64,000 nt of DNA from Microbispora rosea subsp. aerata (GTDB lineage: Bacteria > Actinomycetota > Actinomycetes > Streptosporangiales > Streptosporangiaceae): positions 97,815 through 161,814 of the forward strand of contig NZ_BMPY01000015.1 in NCBI RefSeq assembly GCF_014647835.1. Direction: 5' to 3'. Under the pieces are notes generated by a model. The model was not told the origin of the DNA. It saw only the letters and a program-made list of their open reading frames with translations, and did not search any database. The translations under genes were made by a program, and so were the position numbers. Shown one piece after another: positions 9,365 through 18,698 of this stretch (within the stretch, counting starts at the first letter, position 1; every line of letters begins with the position of its first letter).

Positions 9365-10765
9365 TCACATGTTGATCATGTGCCCGGCCAGGCCGTGGAT
9401 CGCCTCCTTCACCGCCTCGCCCAGGGTCGGGTGGGCGTGGATGTTGCGCGCCACCTCGTGAACGGTGAGGTCCCACTGCTGGGCCAGGGTCAGCTCGGGC
9501 AGCAGCTCGGTCACCTCCGGCCCGATGAGATGGGCGCCGAGGATCTCGCCGTACTTCGCGTCGCTGACGACCTTCACGAACCCGTTCGGGTCGCCCAGGC
9601 CGTGCGCCTTGCCGTTGGCCGTGAACGGGAACTTGACCACCTTCACGTCGAAGCCCTGCTCGCGCGCCTGGGCCTCGGTGTGGCCGAAGCTCGCGATCTG
9701 CGGCTGGCAGTAGGTCGCCCGAGGGATCATCACGTAGTCGATCTCCATCGTCTCCGCGCCCGCGATGGTCTCGGCGGCGACGATGCCCATCGACTCGGCG
9801 GCGTGGGCCAGCATGAGCTTCGCGGTGACGTCCCCGATGGCGAAGATGTGCGGCACGTTCGTGCGGCAGCGGCCGTCCACGGCGATCGCGCCCCGCTCGG
9901 TCAGCCGTACGCCGGTGGTCTCCAGGCCGTAGCCCTCCACCCGCGGCTGGAAGCCGATGGCCTGCAGCACCTTGTCGGCTTCCAGCACGGACGTCTGGCC
10001 GTTCTTGGAGACCGTGACCCGCACCTTCTCGCCGGTGTCGTCGATCGACTCGACCCGCGTGGAGGTCAGCACCTCGATGCCGAGCCGCCGGTAACGCCGC
10101 GCCAGCTCCGCCGACACCTCCTGGTCCTCCAGCGGGACCATCCGGTCGAGGAACTCGACGATCGTGACCTTCACGCCGTAGTTGTGCAGCACGTACGCGA
10201 ACTCGACGCCGATCGCCCCGGCGCCCGCGATGATCACGCTGCCCGGCAGCGTCTCGCTGAGGATCTGCTCCTCGTACGTCACCACGCGCTCGGACAGGGT
10301 CGTCCCCGGCAGCAGGCGGGTCGTCGCCCCGGCCGCGATGATGCAGTGGTCGAACGTCACCGTGCGCACCGAGCCGTCCGAGCCGCGCACCTCCATCGAG
10401 TCCGGGCCGGTGAAGGCGCCCCACCCGTCGTACTCGGTGATGCCGTTCTTCTTCATCAGGTAGTGGACGCCCTTGACACGCCCGTCCGCGACCTGGCGGC
10501 TGCGGCGGAAGGCCGCGCCGTAGTCGAGGGTGATCGGGCCGTCCGACTGGATGCCGAACGTCTTGGCCTCGTTCGTCAGGATGTGGGCGAGTTCGGCGTT
10601 GCGCAGCAGCGCCTTCGACGGGATGCAGCCGACGTTGAGGCAGACGCCGCCCCAGTAACGCTCCTCGACGATCGCCGTGCTGAGCCCGAGCTGGGCCGAG
10701 CGGACCGCGGCGGTGTAGCCGCCGGGCCCCGCGCCGAGGACCACGACATCGTAATGATCGGTCAT
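9365..10765 (-). CDS. lpdA: Dihydrolipoamide dehydrogenase (E3)
   Basis: A 466-residue flavoprotein disulfide reductase. It has the FAD fold GAGPGGY near the start, the redox-active pair in CLNVGC (Cys42/Cys47), a second nucleotide fold ([10 protein letters not shown]) and the C-terminal catalytic His-Glu in HPTLGE. It reoxidises lipoyl groups of keto-acid dehydrogenase complexes with NAD+. The gene is monocistronic. The E1/E2 operon at 42.7-46.2 kb has no E3 gene of its own, so this protein could serve it. The ATG at 10765 starts exactly at the conserved [11 protein letters not shown]; upstream in-frame sequence is not LpdA-like. Confidence 0.95.
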   Translation of the reverse strand: MTDHYDVVVLGAGPGGYTAAVRSAQLGLSTAIVEERYWGGVCLNVGCIPSKALLRNAELAHILTNEAKTFGIQSDGPITLDYGAAFRRSRQVADGRVKGVHYLMKKNGITEYDGWGAFTGPDSMEVRGSDGSVRTVTFDHCIIAAGATTRLLPGTTLSERVVTYEEQILSETLPGSVIIAGAGAIGVEFAYVLHNYGVKVTIVEFLDRMVPLEDQEVSAELARRYRRLGIEVLTSTRVESIDDTGEKVRVTVSKNGQTSVLEADKVLQAIGFQPRVEGYGLETTGVRLTERGAIAVDGRCRTNVPHIFAIGDVTAKLMLAHAAESMGIVAAETIAGAETMEIDYVMIPRATYCQPQIASFGHTEAQAREQGFDVKVVKFPFTANGKAHGLGDPNGFVKVVSDAKYGEILGAHLIGPEVTELLPELTLAQQWDLTVHEVARNIHAHPTLGEAVKEAIHGLAGHMINM

Positions 10766-10930
10766 GAACCGGACCCTACGCCGCCCCCGTCCCTCGGCGT
10801 CGGCAGGGTCCGCACTTCCTCCCGGACGCCGGATGGACCGGGCCGCGGCGGGTAGGGGCCCGTACGTCGAGGAAGTCGACGTACGGCGGAGTCGACCAGG
10901 GGGAGTCGACCAGGGGGAGGGTGACGGACC

Positions 10931-11329
10931 ATGAGCGAGTTCGAGCGTTCCCGCAGGATGCCCGCGGCGGCCGACCAGGTCTTCCGGCAGGCCTGCGACA
11001 TCGGCAAGCTCGACCGGTGGATGCCGCGCGACCTGCACGTACGCGCCGATGAGCCGCCCGCGGTCACCGTCCACGAGGACGAGACGGGACAGGACGAGCG
11101 CGCGCTGCTGCGGGCCGAGCGGGACCGGCTGCGGATGGAGTGGGGCACCCGCGACGTGGACCGGTACGCCGGATGGCTGCAGGTCGCGGGCATCGACGAC
11201 TCCAGCAGCGCCGTGACGGTCCACTTGTCGTTCTTCGACGAGCAGCACACACCCCCGGCCGAGGCGGTCGAGCGGGCGCTGGATGAGAGCCTCGAACGCC
11301 TGGCCGAACAGGTAAGCCACGCGGCCTGA
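10931..11329 (+). CDS. SRPBCC-like (polyketide cyclase/START fold) protein
   Basis: A 132-residue soluble protein. The opening [14 protein letters not shown] and the following DRWMP, then alternating strands and a long C-terminal helix ([18 protein letters not shown]), fit the SRPBCC ligand-binding fold. Members bind hydrophobic ligands or act as small cyclases, but many have no known role. It is divergent from lpdA across 165 bp. A GGGGGAGGG-type purine tract lies before the ATG. The assignment is at fold level only. Confidence 0.7.
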   Translation: MSEFERSRRMPAAADQVFRQACDIGKLDRWMPRDLHVRADEPPAVTVHEDETGQDERALLRAERDRLRMEWGTRDVDRYAGWLQVAGIDDSSSAVTVHLSFFDEQHTPPAEAVERALDESLERLAEQVSHAA

Positions 11330-11486
11330 TCAACCTGCGGCCTACCTGGCCTCGGGGACGTCGGCCTCCTGCCCGGCCCATCCGGCGACCCGGCCTGCCT
11401 GGCCTGCTCGGTCTGTCGTAGGTCGCATGCACCTCGCAGCCTGGCTGCGGGGTGGCCTGGGCAGCCTGGTGGGGCTGCTGATCGGC

Positions 11487-11723
11487 CTACTGGGACTGTC
11501 CGGCTCCGGTGGCGTCGGGGTCGTCCGGGTCCTCCGCGTGGCCGCGTACGACGGGCGGGGCGGGAGGCGGGGGCGGGGCGAACGCCGAGGCCCGGGCGCC
11601 GGCCAGGCCGAGAACCTGACGCATCCACGTCTCCAGGCTCGTCGGGTCCGGTGGTGTGAGCGGATCCTGCCTGCCCGCCCCGTTCTGCTCCCCGAGCCCC
11701 CGCCCGGGTGTCGCCGAGGTCAT
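11487..11723 (-). CDS. Small hypothetical protein coupled to the LLM oxidoreductase
   Basis: A 78-residue reading frame begins 4 nt after the stop of the LLM oxidoreductase, so it would be translated by coupling. Its third codon positions are almost all G or C. The central part looks like one helix (LETWMRQVLGLAGA), followed by a Pro-rich stretch and an acidic tail (EDPDDPDATGAGQ). I do not recognise it. It could be a real small protein or a chance frame in a GC-rich spacer; a rightward ORF overlaps the same DNA. The rest of 11330-11486 shows nothing but Gly/Leu-coding GC-rich sequence. Confidence 0.4.
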   Translation of the reverse strand: MTSATPGRGLGEQNGAGRQDPLTPPDPTSLETWMRQVLGLAGARASAFAPPPPPAPPVVRGHAEDPDDPDATGAGQSQ

Positions 11724-11727
11724 GCCG

Positions 11728-12651
11728 TCAGCCCAGAAGGGCGGGGGCCAGCAGCCGCAGGTGCTCGATCTGCGTGTCGACCGAGTCCGCCAGCGGCTGG
11801 ACGCAGACGTGATCCGCCCCCGCGTCGTGGTGGGCGCGTACCCGCTCGGCGATCGCCTCCGGCTCGCCCCACACCACGATCGCGTCGATGAGCCGGTCGC
11901 TTCCCCCGCCCGCGAAGTCGTCGTCGGAGAAGCCCAGTTCCCGCAGGTTGTTCGTGTAGTTCGGCAGGGCGAGATACACGCGGGCGTACTCGCGGGCGAT
12001 CTCCCGCGCACGACCGGCGTCGGTCTCGACCACCACCGCCTGCTCGGGGGCCAGCACCGGGGCGGGGCCGAGGATCTCCCGCGCCCGCGCGGTGTGCTCG
12101 GGCGGCACGAAGTAGGGGTGCGCTCCCTGCGCGCGTTCGGCCGCCAGTCCCAGCATCCCGCGCCGTAGTGCCGCCAGCAGCCGGGGCGGCGTCTCGGCGA
12201 GCGGCGCGCTGAAGGACGTCTGGTCCATCGCGTCCAGGTAGCTCCGCATGTACGACAGCGGCGCGGAGTAGTCATGCCCGCGGCCGGCGACCAGGGGCTT
12301 GTGGCTGACGCCCAGGCCGAGCACGAACCGCCGGTCCCACGCCTCCGCCAGGGTCGCGGCGCCGTTGGCGGCGGCGACGGCGTCGCGGCCGTAGATGTTG
12401 GCGATGCCCGTGGCGACCCGCAGCCGCCGGGTCGCCGACAGCAGCAGCGCGGAGTGCGTGAACGCCTCCCGCCCCGCCGGGGTCTCGCCGACCCACAGGG
12501 TCGCGTATCCGAGCTCCTCGATCTCGGCCGCGGCCTTCCTGACCCGGGCCGCCGGGGTCGCCGACAGAGAGGACAGCCACACTCCCGTACGGCCGAGGCG
12601 GCGCCTCAGCTCATCCGGCTCCACGGTGGGCGGTTGCCTGCGTTCGGCCAT
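11728..12651 (-). CDS. LLM-class F420-dependent oxidoreductase
   Basis: A 307-residue luciferase-like (beta/alpha)8 protein. It has WLSSLSATPAARVRKAAAEIEELGYATLWVGE near the start in separate conserved blocks, RRLRVATGIANIYGRD, and VWGEPEAIAERVRAHHDAGADHVCVQ at the end, typical of the actinobacterial F420 subgroup. Such enzymes carry out hydride transfer with reduced F420 on unknown small molecules. The ATG at 12651 has AAGGAG about 8 nt upstream. Much longer in-frame sequence to 13470 is antisense to the lipoprotein gene and is not protein-like. A small frame follows 4 nt after its stop. Confidence 0.85.
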   Translation of the reverse strand: MAERRQPPTVEPDELRRRLGRTGVWLSSLSATPAARVRKAAAEIEELGYATLWVGETPAGREAFTHSALLLSATRRLRVATGIANIYGRDAVAAANGAATLAEAWDRRFVLGLGVSHKPLVAGRGHDYSAPLSYMRSYLDAMDQTSFSAPLAETPPRLLAALRRGMLGLAAERAQGAHPYFVPPEHTARAREILGPAPVLAPEQAVVVETDAGRAREIAREYARVYLALPNYTNNLRELGFSDDDFAGGGSDRLIDAIVVWGEPEAIAERVRAHHDAGADHVCVQPLADSVDTQIEHLRLLAPALLG

Positions 12652-13039
12652 CCGTACGCTCCTTGTCTGTCGCGAGATCGGCTGTCGTGAAATCAGGTGT
12701 CGTGGGAATCGGGCGGCGGTTCGCCGGGGATGCCGCGGCTTCGCCGGCGGGAGTCGCAGCCTCAGCATCGCATCGCGTGCGGCGGAGACGACGGCATCCC
12801 ACGGTGATCGGTTCACGTGTCGGCGTGCGCGGCCACGGCCGTACGGTTGACGCTGATTTCCCCGAAACCGGCGGTTTGTCCGTGTAGGTCGAGGATGCGC
12901 TCGACGGCGGCGAGAGGTCCGTGAGACGGAACCCACGAAACGGCAAAGCCCTGTCCTGGATCTTCGCGTCCTGGCGGCGGGGTCACCGTCGCCGCGTGTC
13001 TCCTTGGAGCCGACTCGCTCACTTCCCAGGAGGCCGAAC
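12652..13039. other. Divergent intergenic region between LLM gene and lipoprotein gene
   Basis: The 388 bp hold no credible gene. A GGAAC at 12928-12932 with CTGTC about 18 nt later resembles an ECF-type promoter for the lipoprotein, but this is weak. The lipoprotein ribosome site AGGAGG is at 13028-13033. Confidence 0.4.
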
Positions 13040-13609
13040 ATGAGGAAACTGCTGTATGCCGGCGCGGTCGCGATCAGCCTGCTGGCCGCCGGATGCGGCG
13101 GTGCCGGCGACGAGGACGCCAGCCGCGTCGCCAGCGACCAGGTCAACGAGTCGGAGACACCCGAGCCGTCCGAGTTCCCCACGGGGACGACGCCGTCCGC
13201 CGGCGTTCCGGCGTCGCCGACCTCCCCCGTCCAGGCATCCCCCACGGGACCCGCGCGCATCGCCGTGGCGTCCACCTCGCTCGGCAACGTGCTGACCGGC
13301 GTGGAGGGCCGTACGGTGTACCTGTTCACCAAGGACAAGGGCGGCACCTCGGCCTGCACCCAGGCGTGCGCCGCCGCGTGGCCGCCCGTGCTCACCGTCG
13401 GCGAGCCCCAGGCCGGTGCGGGCGCGCAGGGCAACCTGCTCGGGACGATCCACCGGGAGGACGGCACCACGCAGGTGACCTACAACAAGCACCCGCTCTA
13501 CTACTACGCCAAGGACCAGAAGGCCGGGGACGTGCTCGGCCAGGACGTGAAGGACTTCGGCGGCGAGTGGTACGCCGTCACCCCCGAGGGCAAGAAGGCC
13601 AAGCCCTGA
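13040..13609 (+). CDS. Lipoprotein with secreted Yx(F/W/Y)xxD repeats
   Basis: A 189-residue exported lipoprotein. A short signal peptide ends in the lipobox LLAAGC (Cys19), then a Pro/Thr/Ser-rich linker leads to the globular part. Two copies of the Y-x-[FWY]-x-x-D motif are visible (YLFTKD and YYYAKD), together with Cys pairs in TSACTQACAAAWPP. This is the COG4315-type secreted-repeat family, widespread in actinobacteria and of unknown function. The ATG at 13040 is fixed by AGGAGG 6 nt upstream, and the lipobox distance then fits. It is monocistronic. Confidence 0.88.
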   Translation: MRKLLYAGAVAISLLAAGCGGAGDEDASRVASDQVNESETPEPSEFPTGTTPSAGVPASPTSPVQASPTGPARIAVASTSLGNVLTGVEGRTVYLFTKDKGGTSACTQACAAAWPPVLTVGEPQAGAGAQGNLLGTIHREDGTTQVTYNKHPLYYYAKDQKAGDVLGQDVKDFGGEWYAVTPEGKKAKP

Positions 13610-13789
13610 CGTCTCGCGCGTTCCGGACCGCGGTCATGTCGTACGGCAGCCGGGCGAGCAGAGCCGACACATGTTCGCGCTCGCCCGGCGGCAGCGTCAG
13701 GAGCCCGTACGTTGCCTTCGACGCCACGCCGCCCCAGCCCGCGCCGGGGCCACCCGCGACGTACGCGTACGGGCTCACGGCGGATCCAC

Positions 13790-14075
13790 GCGGGCGGTTG
13801 ACGGCCGGTTGGCCTATGGCGAGCGCGCTCATAACGGGTGGCTTGTGACGGGCTCGTTCAAGCGGGCGGGCTCGCGCAGACGGGCCCTCGCTGGGCGGTT
13901 CGTGGCGGGCCGGCTCACAGTGGGTGGGCCCACGGCGCACGGCTTATGGCGGGCCTGCTCATAACGGGTGGCTTCTGATGGGCTCCGCGGCGGGCCGGCT
14001 ACGGCGGGCGGCTCATGACGAGCGGGCTCACGGCGGGCGCCCAATGGTGGACAGGCTCAATGGGCGGGCTCACGC
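13790..14075. repeat. Degenerate GGCGGGCTCAC-type repeats upstream of pyrD
   Basis: The 511-bp gap before pyrD contains many short variants of GGCGGGCTCA. It also holds one longer near-identical pair: CTCATAACGGGTGGCTT followed by (G/C)TGA(C/T)GGGCTC near 13829 and again near 13959. No gene is visible. The array ends about 30 bp before the pyrD -10 element. Confidence 0.65.
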
Positions 14076-14107
14076 GGACGGCGCCGAGGGCCGCCGTGAC
14101 CGGGCGA

Positions 14108-14121
14108 TAGTCTTGCCGTGA
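14108..14121 (+). promoter_or_regulatory. Leaderless -10 element of pyrD
   Basis: TAGTCT at 14108-14113 fits TANNNT and is followed by exactly 7 nt and then the ATG. No ribosome site is present, so transcription probably starts at or next to the start codon. Confidence 0.6.
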
Positions 14122-15173
14122 TGTATCGACTCGTGTTCACGCAGGTCCTGAGCCGCCTCGACGCGGAGACCGTCCACCACGCCACGATCAGGCTGCTCCG
14201 CCTGCTCGGGATGTTTCCGCCCCTCGTGCGGCTGCTGCACCGGCTGCTCGCGCCGAGGGCGGAGTCGCTGCGCGTGCGGGCGTTCGGCGTCCACTTCTCC
14301 TCGCCGTTCGGGCTCGCGGCCGGGTTCGACAAAGACGCCGCGTGCGCCGAGCCGCTGTCGGCGCTCGGATTCGGGTACGTCGAGGTCGGCACGATCACGG
14401 CGCGGGCCCAGCCCGGCAATCCCCGGCCGCGGTTGTTCCGCCTGCCCGAGAACCGGGCGATCATCAACCGGATGGGCTTCAACAACGGCGGCGCGGCTGC
14501 CGCCGCCAAGCGCCTGAGAAGAGTGCGGCACATCCCGGCCGTGGTCGGCGTCAACATCGGCAAGACCAAGGTCGTGCCCGAGTCCGAGGCCGTACGCGAC
14601 TACGTGGAAAGCGCCCGCAGGCTCGCGCCGCTCGCCGACTACCTCGTGGTCAACGTGAGCTCGCCCAACACGCCGGGCCTGCGCGACCTGCAGGCCGTGG
14701 ATCGGCTGCGGCCGCTGCTGTCGGCGGTGAAGGAGTCGGCCGGGCGCACCCCGCTGCTCGTGAAGATCGCCCCGGACCTGGCGGACGAGGACGTGGACGC
14801 CGTGGCCGAGCTGGCCACCGAGCTTGGGCTGGCGGGCATCATCGCGACCAACACCACGATCAGCCGCGAGGGCGTCGCGAGCACCGAGGCGGGCGGCCTG
14901 TCCGGACGGCCGCTCAAGGCCCGCTCGCTGGAGGTGCTGCGCCGCCTGCGCAAGAAGGTCGGCGACCAGCTCACGCTCGTCTCCGTCGGCGGCGTGGAGG
15001 ACGTCGACGACGTCTGGGAGCGGCTGCTGGCCGGCGCCACTCTCGTACAGGGTTACACCGGCCTCATCTACGAGGGCCCCCTGTGGCCGTCGCGGATCAA
15101 CCGGCAGCTCGTCCGCAGGCTGCGGCGGCACGGCTACAGTTCGATCCGCGAGATCGTCGGCCGTACCGCATGA
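14121..15173 (+). CDS. pyrD: Dihydroorotate dehydrogenase, class 2 (quinone)
   Basis: A 350-residue membrane-associated enzyme that oxidises dihydroorotate to orotate in pyrimidine synthesis, passing electrons to quinone. The N-terminal amphipathic segment ([20 protein letters not shown]) is the class 2 membrane anchor. [32 protein letters not shown] with the catalytic Ser, and [10 protein letters not shown] are all present. The length is normal. I chose the ATG at 14121 over the adjacent GTG at 14118 because it sits 7 nt from a -10 element. A CopZ-like gene follows after 29 bp and may share the transcript. Confidence 0.96.
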   Translation: MYRLVFTQVLSRLDAETVHHATIRLLRLLGMFPPLVRLLHRLLAPRAESLRVRAFGVHFSSPFGLAAGFDKDAACAEPLSALGFGYVEVGTITARAQPGNPRPRLFRLPENRAIINRMGFNNGGAAAAAKRLRRVRHIPAVVGVNIGKTKVVPESEAVRDYVESARRLAPLADYLVVNVSSPNTPGLRDLQAVDRLRPLLSAVKESAGRTPLLVKIAPDLADEDVDAVAELATELGLAGIIATNTTISREGVASTEAGGLSGRPLKARSLEVLRRLRKKVGDQLTLVSVGGVEDVDDVWERLLAGATLVQGYTGLIYEGPLWPSRINRQLVRRLRRHGYSSIREIVGRTA

Positions 15174-15202
15174 TCCCCCTTCTCCCGGAAAAGGAGAGCG
15201 CC

Positions 15203-15400
15203 ATGAGCGTCAAGACCTACACCGTGCAGGGCATGACCTGCGGGCACTGCGTCAGCTCGGTCAAGGAGGAGGTCGGCGAGATCCCCGGCGTCACCGGCGT
15301 CGAAGTCGACCTCGACAGCGGCCGGCTCGACGTGTCCGGCGACGTCAGCGACGACGCCGTCCGCAAGGCCGTCGAGGAAGCCGGCTACACCCTCGTCTGA
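15203..15400 (+). CDS. Copper chaperone-like heavy-metal-associated protein
   Basis: A 65-residue single HMA domain. MTCGHC, with the two metal-binding Cys, is followed by the family's beta-alpha-beta-beta-alpha-beta pattern and ends EEAGYTLV. Small cytosolic proteins of this type carry Cu(I) to P-type ATPases or to CsoR-type repressors. No copper ATPase is in the window. AAGGAG lies 6 nt before the ATG. Its final codons and stop are the first unit of the long tandem array that follows. Confidence 0.92.
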   Translation: MSVKTYTVQGMTCGHCVSSVKEEVGEIPGVTGVEVDLDSGRLDVSGDVSDDAVRKAVEEAGYTLV

Positions 15401-15712
15401 CGGGGTCGGCGAAGCCCGGGCCCACCCTCATACACCGGGGTGTTCGCGAAGCTCGGCCATACCGCTCGTCGGGCGGGGTGTTCGGGAAGCCTCGCCACAT
15501 CCTCGTCCGACGGGGGTGTCCGCGAAGCCTCGTTAGGCGGGATGTCGGCGAATTCTGGCCACCGGGAGTGTGCGCGAAGATCGGCTACACCCTCATCTGG
15601 CTGGGGTGTTCGCGAAGCCCCGCCATGCTCCCGTCGGGTGTTCGCGATGCCCAGCCCCGCCCCTCGCCGGGCGGGGTGTTCACGAAGCCTGGTCACACCC
15701 GCGCGGTCCCTG
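15372..15712 (+). repeat. Tandem array derived from the 3' end of the copZ-like gene
   Basis: About nine to ten units, mostly 36-38 bp with a few shortened, have the form GAAGCC(T)CGxCACACCCTC, then GTC, then GGGCGGGGTGTTCGC. Unit one is the last codons of the copZ-like gene: GAAGCCGGCTACACCCTCGT, then CTGACGGGGT (15378-15407). Later units have lost the stop and the frame. The rest of 15713-16052 is an ordinary spacer with no gene I can support. Confidence 0.82.
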
Positions 15713-16052
15713 TGGTGGTGAGGTGACCGCCGGGTGTTCTGATCGGCTTGGCCCGCCTTCCCGCGGGCCGGGCGCTCGCATGCCGGGGCCGCGCCGATCG
15801 ACCGGTCGGCCCGGCGTGCTCTCCTTGTGCGGCGCCGGGGCCGCCCGACCAGCCGTACGCCGAGAGCGAAGGAAGGCTCGCTCTCCATTCGTGTTCCGCC
15901 GCAGGCGGAACCGTTCGGGCGGCTCATGCCGCCCTCAGCCGCCGATGCTCCGTTGGCAAGTCGCGATCATGTGGTCCGAAAGTACGAGATCATGCATGAG
16001 CGAAGTCTCGCAATCCGTCCCGACATAACTGCCAAACGAGCGGCCACCACGC

Positions 16053-16523
16053 ATGAGCGCCATTTACGACCACGCCGACGGCGAGCGGATCGCCGTGGCG
16101 GAAAGCGGTGACTCGGTGAGCATCATCAACCGCTCCGGGCGGGTGGTCGTCGCCAAGAAGGACGCCCGGCGGCTCGCCGAGCGGATCCTGGCCGCCGCGG
16201 GCAGGGTGGCCGTCGTCCTGTTCCCGACGGCCCTGCGGAAAGACACTCTGTCGGCGTCCTCTTCGTCCGGACGGTGGAGGGTCCGCGTCTCACCCAAGAA
16301 CGGCGCACGCGTCCTCGTGGAGGTCGACGAGCATGGTCTCGGCCCGGACGACGCCTATGAGCTGGCCGCCGCCGTCGCGGTCGCCGCGCGGCACATCGGC
16401 GACGCCGAACAGGCCGACATGCGCCTGACCACCAGGATCCGTGAGGTCATCGACGCCCATCAGGGCCTGGACGCCGAGAAGGTCGCCGCCGCCATCGTCG
16501 CCGAGGTCCTCGACGGCCGGTGA
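16053..16523 (+). CDS. Hypothetical protein, 156 residues
   Basis: I do not recognise this protein. The first third forms short strands (MSAIYDHADGERIAVAESGD, then VSIINRSGRVVVAK), the middle is basic and Ser-rich, and the last third is helical and acidic (ending in EKVAAAIVAEVLDGR). There is no signal peptide or membrane helix. Codon use is typical of its neighbours. The ATG at 16053 has no clear ribosome site. It stands alone between two repeat arrays. It is real as a gene by codon bias, with function unknown. Confidence 0.65.
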   Translation: MSAIYDHADGERIAVAESGDSVSIINRSGRVVVAKKDARRLAERILAAAGRVAVVLFPTALRKDTLSASSSSGRWRVRVSPKNGARVLVEVDEHGLGPDDAYELAAAVAVAARHIGDAEQADMRLTTRIREVIDAHQGLDAEKVAAAIVAEVLDGR

Positions 16524-16529
16524 CGCACC

Positions 16530-16745
16530 GCCTGGGCGGCCGGACTCGCGCCTGAGCCATCCCGCAGACCCGGAAGGCGCATCGATACCGGGCCTGTGCC
16601 CGGGGCCGTCCCGGCACGCCGTGCAGGCGGGTCGACGCCGGAGTCGCGTCCGGGCCATCCCGCGCGCCGGGCAGGCGTCTCGATCCCGGACTTGCGCCCG
16701 ATATCGTCTCGCAGGCCCGGCGGGCGCATCGAGGCTCAGGAGCGG
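16530..16745. repeat. Tandem array of about 49-bp units between two genes
   Basis: About four imperfect units have the form CCATCCCGCxxxCCGGGCAG followed by GCG(x)TCGA, then CCGG and TTGCGCCCGG. They fill the space between the 156-residue hypothetical gene and the convergent hexosaminidase gene. No gene is present. Confidence 0.72.
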
Positions 16746-16752
16746 GAGAAGG

Positions 16753-18393
16753 TCAGATGCTGGGCCGGGTGGAGTCGGCGGACAGGCTCAGCTCGTGCAG
16801 ATGCCGCATCACGTCGTGCACCACGACGACGCCCGGGCGGTGACGGCGCCATCCGGTGCCGCCCCGCTGCCAGGGCCGTGGTCCGGACAGCGGGCGATAC
16901 TCCACGCCGAACGCGTCGAGCCGCGCGAGGTGGGCCTCGAGGCGGCGGACGAAGTCCTCGGACGCGACCGGGCCGCCGGTCCACGCGACCTCGGCCGCCG
17001 CGCAGCCCCTGGGCCAGGCGCGGTAGTCGAGCGTCCGGCCGTCGGGTATGCGCTCGCTCCACAGCTGGAACTGGACCCCGATCACCCGGGCCCGCTCATC
17101 CTCCGGCCACTCCGACGGCGCGGGTGCGAAGGCCGCCACGTCGCCGACGGTGATGGCGTCTCCCAGCCCGGCCGGCTCCTCCGGCGATGCCGCCTCGGCA
17201 TAGTCGAAGTACATCGGGAAGACCGGTGTCGCCACCACGTCGTGCCCCGCAGCCGTGGCCCGGCGGGCGACGTGCTCGCCGCGCCACGGCATGACAATCG
17301 TGTCCGGCCGCAGCCTGCCGCTGACGAACGCCTCGTCCCACACCACCGTACGGCTGCCGCGCTCGGCCAGCGCGTCGGCGAGCCGCCGCAGGAACCACGC
17401 GTGCAGGTCGCCCACGCTGTCGAGCCCCAGCGAGGCCCGGTAAGCCGAGATCTCGGGCGAGGCCGCCCAGTCGTCCAGCACGCACTCGTCTCCGCCGATG
17501 TGGAAGTACGGCACGTCGCCCAGCGCGTCGGCGATCTCCGCGAACACCGTGGTCAGGAAGTCGACGGTCGCCGGAAGCGGAGACAGTATCGCCGACGAGA
17601 TGCCCCACCGGTCCAGCACCTCGTAGCGCTCCTGCGGCCGGGAGGCCAGGGCGGGATAAGCGGCCAGAATCGCGCTGGCGTGCCCCGGCACGTCGATCTC
17701 CGGCACGACGGTGACCGCCCGCGCCCGTGCGTACGCCGCGATCTCGGTCAGGTCGGCGAGCGTGTAGTAACCCCCGTGGGGGACGCCGTCGAAGGCGAGC
17801 GGCTCCCCCTTGTGACTGGTGATCGTCCGCGGGCGGTGCGAGCCCACCTCGTGCAGCAGCGGGAACGCCCTGCTCTCCACCCGCCAGCCCTGGTCATCGG
17901 CCAGGTGCAGGTGTAACCGGTTGAGCTTGTGCGCCGCCATCAGGTCGATCATGCGCAGCACCTCCCGCTTGGGCAGGAAGTTGCGCGCCACATCGAGGTG
18001 CGCCCCTCGCCAGGAGAATCCCGGCGTGTCGTCCACCCGCCCGCAGGGGACCGTCCATGACGTCCCGGGCACGGGGGCCGACCGGAACGCCTCCGCCGGC
18101 AGGAGCTGCCGCAGCGTCTGCCCGGCGTAGAAGGCGCCCGCCCGGCCTCCGGCCGTGATGCGGACGCCGTCGCCCGCGATCGTCATCGCGTACGCCTCGG
18201 GTCCCAGGCCGGGGTCCTCCTCCACCCGTACGGCCGCCGTCGCGGCGTCGCCGGGCCTCAGGTCGAGCACGGGGAGCGCGAGCCGTACGGCGTCGGTGAG
18301 TGAGGCCGGGCCCGACACGGCGGAGCCGGGCGCGATCACGGTGGACCCGGAGCCCGGCTCGACCAGCCTCGGCGGGGGAAGGAGGTTGTTCAT
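16753..18393 (-). CDS. Beta-N-acetylhexosaminidase, GH20
   Basis: A 546-residue enzyme removing terminal N-acetylhexosamine from chitin or peptidoglycan fragments. The N-terminal GH20b-like domain (residues about 5-125) leads into the catalytic barrel: GAHLDVARNFLPK, NRLHLHLADDQGWR, VPEIDVPGHASA and the catalytic pair in HIGGDECV. The C-terminal WSERI and AEVAWT are also family features. No signal peptide is evident from the ATG at 18393, so it may be cytoplasmic. An in-frame start at 18453 would add 20 residues; I prefer 18393. It is monocistronic. Confidence 0.9.
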   Translation of the reverse strand: MNNLLPPPRLVEPGSGSTVIAPGSAVSGPASLTDAVRLALPVLDLRPGDAATAAVRVEEDPGLGPEAYAMTIAGDGVRITAGGRAGAFYAGQTLRQLLPAEAFRSAPVPGTSWTVPCGRVDDTPGFSWRGAHLDVARNFLPKREVLRMIDLMAAHKLNRLHLHLADDQGWRVESRAFPLLHEVGSHRPRTITSHKGEPLAFDGVPHGGYYTLADLTEIAAYARARAVTVVPEIDVPGHASAILAAYPALASRPQERYEVLDRWGISSAILSPLPATVDFLTTVFAEIADALGDVPYFHIGGDECVLDDWAASPEISAYRASLGLDSVGDLHAWFLRRLADALAERGSRTVVWDEAFVSGRLRPDTIVMPWRGEHVARRATAAGHDVVATPVFPMYFDYAEAASPEEPAGLGDAITVGDVAAFAPAPSEWPEDERARVIGVQFQLWSERIPDGRTLDYRAWPRGCAAAEVAWTGGPVASEDFVRRLEAHLARLDAFGVEYRPLSGPRPWQRGGTGWRRHRPGVVVVHDVMRHLHELSLSADSTRPSI

Positions 18394-18698
18394 GCCGCCG
18401 ATGATGCCAAACCCCACCGACACCCCATCCGGCCCGCCCACCGGGCCCGCCACGCACAGGACTGCATCGAGGCCCGAGGCCTCTCACACCCCCGCTTCCC
18501 GGCCCAGTGCTCGCTCTCCCGAGTCCGGCCCGGCGCGTCCGCTCCCACGAGCGGCCAGGGGCGCCCGTATGGCACCGCTGTCGCGCGGGGCGTGCCAGTG
18601 AGGGGAGGCCGGCGGGTTGCGCTCTCGGATCGGGCGATCGGGACCGCCTCTTCGCGCGGACGCGACCCGCCGCCTACGGACTGCCGGCGTCGCCTCGG

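Noticed and set aside
12928-12956. ECF-sigma promoter before the secreted-repeat lipoprotein
   Set aside because: GGAAC is present, but the -10 part is too loose to support; kept only as a remark.
15372-15712. CRISPR array
   Set aside because: Units are regular, but there are no distinct unique spacers between identical repeats and no cas genes; the whole unit varies, and the first unit is gene sequence.
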